DNA from: Linanthus parryae
Lineage: Eukaryota; Streptophyta; Magnoliopsida; Ericales; Polemoniaceae
Assembly: GCA_023055425.1 (NCBI GenBank)
Contig: JALGPY010000071.1
Coordinates: forward strand, 248,001 to 312,000
Direction: 5' to 3'
Length of the DNA: 64,000 bases
Within the stretch, counting starts at the first letter, position 1; the number at the start of each line of letters is the position of its first letter. This document shows, one piece after another, positions 55,276-64,000 of the stretch. The translations under genes were made by a program, and so were the position numbers. Below the pieces are notes generated by a model, which had not been told where the DNA came from, ran no database searches, and saw only the letters and a program-made list of their open reading frames with translations.

Positions 55276-57026
55276 GTGTTTTAAGATTTAGGGTTTTAAT
55301 CGTACGGTGGAGATTTAATCTGCTAAAACTTAACTTTTCTTTTAAAAAAAGTTATAGTTACGAAGCTTTCACACTTTACGCCGTTAATGTTAATGGCATT
55401 TTCTTACGAAGCGCTGTTAATACTAATGGCGTTAATACTGAAAGCGCCGTTTGAACTTTTTCGCTTTTTGGCAAATACGGCGCTCGCAAAGTACAAGTGC
55501 CAGAAATGCGACTTTTCTAGTAGCGGAAAAGGTTCTATGACGATTAGGATTTTGTCATCACCTGCTAGATCGTGATCATCTCCAATAGTCTATGTAAAAT
55601 CTAGTGTGATGCAAAATATAAAGAATATGATGAAATTGACCTCCGATAGACAATGCATAGGCTGAGCATCTCCAATAAATTATGTAAACCAATTTTGTTA
55701 AGAATATTATAAATGAGTTGGTAAAAGTTTGGCTCCAATAGCATATGTATCTTTTTTTAGAGAATACTACTCATACAGCAAATACTGTTTGCATTTCTAT
55801 CTAGAGTTACAATTCTAGGGGTACAATTCAAATTCTTAGCATATGTATCTTGATATGTAAAACACACATTATGTACTACTTCGCCAAATTTTGGCGATGA
55901 TTTTTTGTTAAGCAAAATCATCTTCGTCCCTTATTTATGTGGGTAATGACATGTTTTCTAAATTTTCTCACCAATTTCCACTATTTTCTTTGTGTCCACA
56001 TTTCTAGCATACAATAAATTAAAAATGCTACTACATATTTTTTTGCCTAATCACTACTGGAGAAGACTATTGAAATCTTCATTATTTGTTATGTAAAAGA
56101 ATAGTTTTCTTAATAATTTACCTAACTTTTCACTTCTAGTACTGGAGATGCTCTCATGCATTTTGTGGAACATGCATAATCCTTTAGCTAGTAAGAATTG
56201 TAGGCATGCAAAATTATGTGTTTATCTCTCTCATCTCATGCGTCTTCAATAAGTATATTTTACCTTCTCATAACTACAAAATTTATAAATTGTATTTTAC
56301 TGCTGGCGTAAAGCTACAAATGCATGTCATACAAAATTTATAAGATGCAAAAACTACCTACTACAATTGGAGATGCCCTTATAAGTTATCAGAATTAGCT
56401 CAAAACCAACACATTAATCAGCAGAATACTAACATTGACTCGACTAAAGAAAACTACACCAGATAAGTAAGTAATGAGTATTAAATCTCATGAAAATTTA
56501 GTGGTACCAAAACATTATATTTTAGACGCTAAAAAATTTTAACAAATTTTCATGATAAAAGTGTATGGGGGATGTAGGTTTTATGGTAGAGTGCATTGCA
56601 TGTGAGAGTGATTGGGTTTTCCTACCTTGTAGCAATTCGAGAAACTACAATATCTATACGTTGATAGCAATTCGAGAAGTTATCGTTCTCCACACACACG
56701 AAACATAGTACAAAACTTTATAATTTTTATTGATAATATGAAAATAAGAACTCACAAAGATATAAATAAGCTAGACTCGTTATCCTAACTTAGACGGTTT
56801 GATTCTACGGATCGAGAAAGAACTGACAAGAAAACCCGGTCCACTAGTTTAACTAAACAACAAAATAAAATTTTAATCACTAACAATGGATTAAATTACT
56901 AAATAACTATGAACTAGGTACTTGACGTAGCGGTGCACTTGATCAGTTGACCCGTATTAGAAAAGCACCAATTAAACTGATCATCATCCAATGGTTGATA
57001 TTTTGATGGCTTCTTTGTTCAGATGA
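55276..57026. other. Intergenic region without supported genes
   Basis: Strongly AT-rich. The part from about 56630 to 57026 is a diverged copy of 54180-54599, so the F-box fragment and its 3' flank were tandemly duplicated. No open frame of note. Confidence 0.6.
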
Positions 57027-57282
57027 CTAGTAAACTGAAGCAAAACTCTCACTGAAGAGATTGAATTTCAGATCCCAGTGTTTTACTCCGGTCAACTCTT
57101 TTCTCTCTCCAGTTTTAAGGTTGCACAAGACGTCCGCTGAGCTGCGATTACTCACAACAACCCAGTTAACCCCGCCTTTGCACAAAAAGCCTTCTGCGAA
57201 TCCAACGTTCACTAATGGTTTACAAGATTTTAGTTTCCACGAGATACACCGCAACAATCCTTCAACACCCAGACTTTATATT
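57027..57282 (-). pseudogene. F-box family gene, 3' end only, cut by MULE copy 2
   Basis: It encodes the end of an F-box-associated domain (VGFAEGFLCKGGVNWVVVSN, LKTGERKELTGV, FSESFASVY). The frame is open up to the MULE border at 57283; the rest of the gene should lie beyond the right end of the MULE, outside the window. Confidence 0.85.
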
Positions 57283-57749
57283 GGGTTTGTCTATGGTGCG
57301 TCCCTTAATAGGGTTCCGTACAACTTTTTATTTTTTTTTGTGGTCCCCGCTACTACAGGACAAAAACTTTTACCCGCTATAGCAGGTAACCTCGGCTGGA
57401 GATATAGCTGTTAACAGTTTTTCTCGCTTTAGATAAAGTTCTTAATATCTACGCGGCTAAAAGATAGAAAAGACTACCCTATAGTTAGTAGAGTTCAACA
57501 GGTAGAAGAAGTTGTCTCATTTAAGAAATCAGTATTAACAACTTGAGTTTTATTGTTAATAAATAACGATGAAATTAACTACAAGCAGACGAATATCAAC
57601 TCAGAAGTACTTTAAAGGCATGTTTAAAGATTAATACCAGAACAATTCAACAATAACATTAAAATAAGGTGGTACTTGTTCAATATCATCTCCCGGGTTG
57701 TCTTTCTTGTCAAGAAATCACGAATAAAATCACTCTAAACAGACCTATA

Positions 57750-60682
57750 TCATTCATGCTTGTTTTTCTTGGACTGACTACTCGATTGAGACCAGAAGTA
57801 TTCCTCTTTAACATCAAACTCAAGTGGCAGTTCTGCAAAATCGTCTTCCGGATCGTCCACTTGTTCGACGGAGTCCACCGGAGGATTGGGGCATGTTGTC
57901 CTGTTGTGTCCCAGCTCCTTGCAATTGCCACACCTCCTTCTCTTGTCTTTCTTTGGTCCCTTTGGGCATTTAGTGTCCGGGGGGTTCGGATTCTTCACAT
58001 GGGCGTAGGGATTTTCTTCCTTCTTAATCTCTCCTTGTGTCCCGGCTCCTTGTGTACCCTGAAAAGTTTTAGAAACCATTCTCTGCATTTTCCGAATCCC
58101 GTCGGCCATATGCTCTCTGAAGAACCTCATTGTCTCGCCAGTAGTACAACCCAAACTGTAATACAGTTGAACTTCGTTCCTCGAGGAAGCCCGGCGCAAG
58201 GCTTGCAAATCTGGGTCATCACTTTTCTTCCCAACAGGCTCCTTCATTGATGGCTCGGTTCGGTAGAATTCTTTGTCAGTTTTGGTCCACCTTTTGGCAA
58301 TTAAAGAGTTTGGGATCCTCTGTACTCCCTTTTGTTTCAGAACAAACAACATGTGTTTGCAAATCATATACGATGTTTCCCAACGAAAACACGTGCAACG
58401 GAGAAGCCTATTATCATGACGACATTGAACAACTTGCTGAAGCAAGAAAAGATAGGGTGGTTAGAAATTAAGAAGGAAATGAAAATACAAATGAACACAA
58501 GGATAGACAGATTGTAACCTGGTACTAGATAGAAGAGGACAATAGTTCAAAGACTGTGACATCAATACTTATTTGTTACACTTTAAGACTTAAGATAGCA
58601 TTAATAACATTAAGGAAACATGACAAGATTATTTAGAAATAAAAATGCAGTACACGAGTACATAGTATATAAATATGTAAATTGAAGCAGATGTACATAC
58701 CACGGATCTCTTCATTTGACCTCTCATCACGTAGAACAAGTCCAAGCTCTCTTCTGGAACAGTTTTGACTTCAAACACTCTATAATCATCCCCCTTTGCA
58801 GCTTGTTTCCTAAACATGTTGAAGACATTTCGGTGAAGACCTCTGCTGCATGGCGTTCGAGTTCCGTGAACCCTGTTGTTATCACCGGGTCTGATTGGTC
58901 GGAGCGATGGTGTGCCTTACGCTCGTTGTTGCGTAGCTTGTCAACCCCTGTCGTGAATCCCTTGCAAGCATTGGTCAATTTGTCCGAGTAGGACATATAA
59001 TCCTTGACAAAACTGTTGATGCTCTCGCATCTCGAGGTCGTCGTTTGCAACGCAAAAAAATGATCCTTCAAGTATGTCTCCGCCCACAAGTGGCGGTTCA
59101 TATATGTGACCTGGACCCAATTCCTATCAGCAATGTTCCATCTGGTAAGCATTGCATGCCAATCATCATGCCAAAATTTTTCAGGTTTCCTACTATGCAA
59201 GCACTTTTTAAAATCAACCATGAAGCCATCTCCCAACTTCAGATTAGCCTGGGCGTTCCGACAAAGATGCCAAGAACACAGACGATGTCTTGCCTTTGGG
59301 AAATTATCCATAATAGCTTTTCTCATTGCCAAATCGCCATCCGTGATGACGGACAAAGGCTTCTTATCATTCATTACCTTCATCAGGCACTTCAAAACCC
59401 AATCATATGTTTCTGCCGTCTCATCGTTGAGAAAAGCACAGGCAAAAATAGTCGTCTGGTAGTGATTGTTCACGCCAGATAGAATTACAAATGGTTTTTG
59501 ATAGATATTGGTCTTGTACGTTGCATCAAAAATGAGTACATCGCCAAATCTGTGGTAATCTACCACTGATCTCCTATCACACCAGAAAACACTTTCAAGC
59601 TCATGATTTTTACCTGTTCTGAACCTACAAAAACAATAAATAACACTTAAGGAAACAGAAAGATTAGTTACATAAATGATGTTAACTCTAACAGGTCAGA
59701 AAGTAAGTTTAACAAATAAGTATGAGCCTAACTGAACAGTAAATAGGCCTTAACAGATAAGATAGCACGCTTAATGGTTAAGAAGTAAACTTACTCCCTG
59801 AACACGCCATAGTGACTGTGCTTCAAACTGTCAATGTACATCAAGGTCTGCTGCCCATCTCCTTCATTTGAATATATCTTGTCCATAGAGGCCATTTTAT
59901 TGTAAGGATCTTTCTGTGTGTAACCCAACTTGTTATAACCGCCGGCTTGTTTAACCATCAAAAGAGAGCTTTGGCAATACTTGATCCCCACCTCCTTCAA
60001 AGATCTGACCAGTTCAACATCAGCCTCAGAGACCTTTCGGTGTGACCGGTGGTTGCTCGCGCATTGTGGTTCCGAAAGTTCGTGTGAATGACCGGGTTCG
60101 AATTGAACCACCTTAAAAGGCTCGGTAGGTGAAGTTCTTGATATTTTTACACGAGCTTTGCATACACACCTAGTGTTTCTGGTATGCTCCCGTTTCCTAT
60201 TTTCTTTGTACAGGACCTTCTCGGAGCGCAAGCCTTGTCGGGCACATACGTATATCCTTGACTTTATGCATTCTTTCGTTTCCGGGTCGAAGTACCGGCG
60301 GTTGCACCTTCTAATCCCAAAGCCAAGAATCAGTGCGTAGAGGTTGTACCAGTCATAAGCTTGAACCTCATTTTCAAAAGTCATTTCCATAACATCTTCC
60401 TTGGTAACCATTATTCCTGCATAAAACTTAAAATTACTCTCTGTATAACTACAGTCATTAACTTAAACTGTAAGAACGCATACCTGGTATGATCTCTCCA
60501 TTTGGAACTTCCATAATAGAGTTTCTGGTTGCATCTTCTCCATAGCTCTCTGTAAGAGTGATGTCCAAACATTCATCTTCATCTAAGACCTCAAAATCGT
60601 ATTCTTCTTCCTCATAATCATGAGGCAAAGATACCAAACCCTTGCCACGAACTCCACTCTCACGAATTTCCCTCCCTCTCAT
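57750..60682 (-). pseudogene. MULE transposase, copy 2, one frameshift
   Basis: Same exon layout as copy 1: 60682-60484, 60416-59795, 59624-58701 and 58436-57750. A run of four T in copy 1 (25273-25276) is three T here (58828-58830), which shifts the frame after the DDE domain and removes the SWIM finger and zinc knuckle from the protein. All other parts, including the catalytic residues, are kept. The element could still be moved by the intact copy 1 protein. Confidence 0.88.
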
Positions 60683-61760
60683 CTGAAATTGGTTTGTTTC
60701 ACTTTCTGGTTCTCAGATTGACCTCCTTCTCAACCTTATATTCAAAGAAGAAGACCCCAACAACCAAAAGGTAGTATTGCACTATTTTGGATTCAAAATT
60801 TTTAAAGACATGAAGAACTCTTTAATTTTTTACCTTAATGAATACGAAATCTCTGAAAAGTTTATCTCCTCATTAATATATGGATGTAGTATAATAAATT
60901 CCTCAACTACCAAGACTGTGGTGTCAGTGAGATGAAACTTTAATATTCTCGAACCCAGTTTTAAGATTTAAGATAGCAACCCTAATAGTTTAAAGAGAAA
61001 CAGTTCACTAAGCTTATTTTGTGGGCAGCAGAACCATTCAATGCCTAACATAAATGAGCCAGACCAACCATATCCTTAAATTCTAGCCACTTTGGCAGGA
61101 AAAGCTGAAGTTTCATCAAGGATACTTTAATTCTGCTAACTACCAAGCCATATGAGGTGTTCATATGAAACTGTTCCATCCTATCTAAGATTGTGAGATA
61201 CCTTAAAATAGCAGATTTTTAAAGAAGAATACCCCAACAACCAAAAGGTAGTATTGCACTATTTTGGATACAAAATTTTAAAGACACATAGAATGCTTTA
61301 AGTTATTACCTTAATGAATACGAAATCTCTGAAAAGTTTATCTCCTCATTAATATATGGATGTAACATAATAAATTCCTCAGCTACCAAGACCGTGGTGT
61401 CAGTGAGTTGAGAATCGAACAATCTCGATTTTACTTTTTAGAGAGCATCTTTAAAATGTTTAACTGCTCTTGAAGATTTAAGATATCATCGTTAATAGTT
61501 TAAAGAGAAACAGTTCACTAAGCTTATTTTGTGGGCAGCAGAACCATTCAATGCCTATTATAAATGAAGCATACGAACAATATAATACAATTATAGCCAC
61601 TTTGGCAGGAAAAGCCGAAGGTTCATCAATGTTGATTTAACTCTGCTAACTACCAAGCCATATGAGGAGTACAAAAGATGCGACATCCAAAACAACCCAC
61701 AACATCCAAAAGGACAGAAACATTGTTCGTAAAACAAAGTCACAACAACATTACACATAT
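60683..61760. other. Spacer with direct duplication, MULE copy 2
   Basis: Corresponds to 27129-28206 and shows the same two direct units (from about 60741 and 61218), so the duplication predates the spread of the element. Confidence 0.7.
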
Positions 61761-63940
61761 TTACTTTTTCTGCTGCTTCTTCCCCGCCGTCTTCTTCTTC
61801 TTCTTCTTCTTCTTCTCCGCAGACCTCAATGCAACAAAGGAAACAGTCAAAAACTTGCGGTACAAACTGTAAAATGCATACCGGTGGTCCTCATCCTCCA
61901 TCAGTTCCTTTAACCCAAGATAATTCTTGTTAAATACGCAGTTATAGCTCGATCTCCCCATTTCATTCGCAATCCAGATTCTGAGGTTGGGAGCCTGGAC
62001 AGAGAACTTCTTCTTTGGAACTGGAATCAGGTCCCTCAAATGACTCATGAAGAAGCAGACATGAGGACCACAGTCATTCCTGACAGATGAAAATAGAATG
62101 CAGCCTTAATATATATCACAGACATGTAAATGGATTTGTTAGCTATGTTAAGTAGTTAGCTTATTACCCATTTGATTGCTGGGGAACATCGTCGTTCATG
62201 TACCACACCTGCCAGCGTCGTATGTCATCATTGTATTCTGAGTAGTTGGTGAGCATTGTGTGCATTTGCCCAATTTTGGCAGCAACTTCGAACTCAGAAT
62301 ACCCCATGCCGGTATGCGAGTCCAAGACGAATATTTCTTGGTCAACAAAGGAAATAACCATCATGAACCAGTGCAGGTGATCGACATTCAACGGAACGGC
62401 GATCTAATCATTAAAAATTCAAGATAAAGTAAGTTATACAAAAGAACAAAGTAGCTTGTATTGATAGTATTCGGAATACTTACGTATCCCATCTCGCTCC
62501 ACTCTCCTCCCGACTGTTCGTGTGCCTTGACGTATTCGAGGACTTTTGTGGGCTGAACAAAAATTATAACTAATCGGGTATTTTCCTAGATGAATTTTGA
62601 ATTGAGTCATATCATAAAAATGACAAGGCAGTGAACTTACAGAATAACACGTGCCGAGGAACCAAATCCGCTTGATTCCTTGGAATTCCCGGCTACGTTC
62701 ATGAAGATGAAGGAATTGCATGTAAGCATCCATCACCTCATCGTCAAACCATTTTTCATCCCGGAGGCGCCAAGCGGACGACCTCGTCAGTTTGGCCATG
62801 CCACCCATATCAGCAACTATCTCACTGCATATTATATATGATACACAACCAGAAGTATAAACATAATGCATGCCACACATAAGAATTATTTAGGAAGTTT
62901 GAATGTAAATAAAACTTACTTTGCCAATTCTGGGGGAACATAAAAATTCTTGCTGGTGTGTTCGTACGTGCTCGCATACTTGTGCGACATGTAGTAATGG
63001 AGCCAGCAATGTTCTGCTTCAGGCATGGGTGGGATAAGAGTCAATTCTTTAGGATTCATGTGTTGCTTATACAGCGATATCCTCGAAGACGCTCTAATGA
63101 TCCGATCTGCCTTTCCCCGGACAGTCCCAACCAAGTTTCCCCTTGGGTTCTTCGGAGAACCATGAACAAGGAATGGCTGGGGAGGTACATTGGAGGCCAC
63201 CTAATAAATCAAAAAAATCATTAGGGGTGTTAAAACTTTAAAAATAAATCTCAAATATTAAGATATCAACTTTAAGACATTTACCTCAGTGCTGGAGCTG
63301 ATTGTGTAGACCACCTTCATGGGAGAGTTAACCTCAGCCTCCTCTATCTTCTGCTTCTTCTTAGCTCTTAGTTCTTCTTCACACTTTTCCTTCTCTTTCT
63401 TCTTCTGAGCTCCTTCCTCTTCCCCCTTTTTCTTACCCCCTTCCTCTTCCTCTTTCTTCTCATCCTCTTCATTCTTCTTCTCTTCTTCCTTCTTCTTCTC
63501 TTCTTCCTCATCCTCCTTCTTCTTCTGTTCCTCCTTCTCCTTTTCCTTCCACAGGGACATAAGATACTCTTTGTCAAGCTTTTCAACCACCTGTCCCACA
63601 ATGCACTTCCAAAAATCCTCTGGTAGAGGTGGAGGCAGTAGTTGGACTACTGGTGCAACAACTTTTTCAGTTTTGGGCTCATCATCAGCTTTTTTCAACT
63701 TCAACTACATACAAAAACAGAGTTGAGAGACATAAACTTAAGATAGTAATCTTAATATATAAACAGGACACTTTAATGTCAATTTTAAAGTTCACTCACA
63801 TTGTTGTTTTGTTGGACATACTTCCATCTCTTGGAAACATCAGAGGTTTCCCAGAATTTCAACCTTGGAATTGCTTCCTTATCCTGACATCCTTTTGGGT
63901 TTTCCAGATACTTTGGGCAGAACTTTTCCATGTACAAAAG
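61761..63940 (-). CDS. Ulp1-type protease of MULE copy 2, C-terminal exons (partial)
   Basis: Exons 63940-63800, 63704-63285, 63200-62920, 62824-62641, 62552-62484, 62403-62168 and 62079-61761 correspond to exons 4-10 of the left ULP gene of copy 1; the 5' exons lie outside the window. The catalytic His, Asp and Cys codons (LHW, VLD, NDCG) are kept. Differences are an 18-bp deletion in the Lys/Glu repeat region, one extra Lys codon in the C-terminal tail and a few substitutions. No stop or frameshift is seen in the visible part. Confidence 0.82.
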
Positions 63941-64000
63941 CTAGAAAAGTAAAATTGAGATGGCAGCATTTAAGAAAGTGCTCGTAATATTTTAAACTTC

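Larger units (their letters stand above)
57283..64000. mobile_element. Second copy of the giant MULE, truncated by the window end
   Basis: The left end GGGTTTGTCTATGGTGCGTCCC matches 23728 onwards, and similarity of about 98-99% by eye continues to the window edge at an offset of about 33,555, with small indels. It carries the transposase, the duplicated spacer and part of the left ULP gene. The flanking 9 bp on the left is CTTTATATT; the right flank is not visible. It is in the same orientation as copy 1. Confidence 0.93.

Overview
The window is nuclear DNA of a flowering plant, most likely a eudicot. It is AT-rich, has GT-AG introns, is dense in plant retrotransposons (Athila, chromovirus, Ty1/copia) and Mutator-like elements (MULEs), and the only host genes seen are F-box genes. 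The species cannot be read from the sequence. No rRNA, tRNA, CRISPR or bacterial-type operon was seen.

Layout. (1) 1-18099 is a decayed Ty3/gypsy chromovirus on the + strand, with its 5' part outside the window. Its reverse transcriptase is split by a complete 14.06 kb Athila-type element on the - strand (743-14803; 5-bp duplication GTGGC), which itself carries a 566-bp hAT-type MITE (4533-5098; 8-bp duplication). (2) 18100-23727 holds a proline-rich coding remnant, an intact F-box gene (19295-20383) and the 3' part of a second F-box gene. (3) 23728-41938 is an 18.2 kb MULE with a 9-bp duplication (GGTAGTAAC), inserted 14 coding bases into that second F-box gene, whose start codon lies on the far side at 41961. 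The MULE carries a four-exon transposase gene (810 aa), two head-to-head paralogous genes for Ulp1-type cysteine proteases (1183 and 1122 aa, both open through all inferred exons), a small GRF zinc-finger/membrane protein gene, and a 3 x 717 bp tandem array in the central spacer between the two protease genes. (4) 41962-48149 is host sequence with a three-exon F-box/LRR-like gene (47416-45126) and foldback repeats. (5) 48150-53195 is a complete but inactivated Ty1/copia element (5-bp duplication GAATT). (6) 53201-57282 holds two broken F-box copies. (7) 57283 to the window end is a second copy of the same MULE, again inserted in an F-box gene; its transposase has a 1-bp frameshift.

How the parts relate. 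The host genes visible are F-box genes, probable substrate receptors of SCF ubiquitin ligases. Four of the five belong to one family of F-box-associated-domain proteins; two of these are interrupted by the same MULE family and a third is truncated and frameshifted. Within the MULE, the transposase would move the element. The two Ulp1-like proteases fit the known class of MULE-carried ULP genes (Kaonashi-type), but the paired divergent arrangement, the central tandem array and an outward-pointing 18-nt motif (TTAA-N8-TCTTAA) repeated through introns and spacers are the most unusual things in the window.

All exon models were built by eye from splice-site consensus and phase. Lineage names rest on motif recognition, not on database searches.
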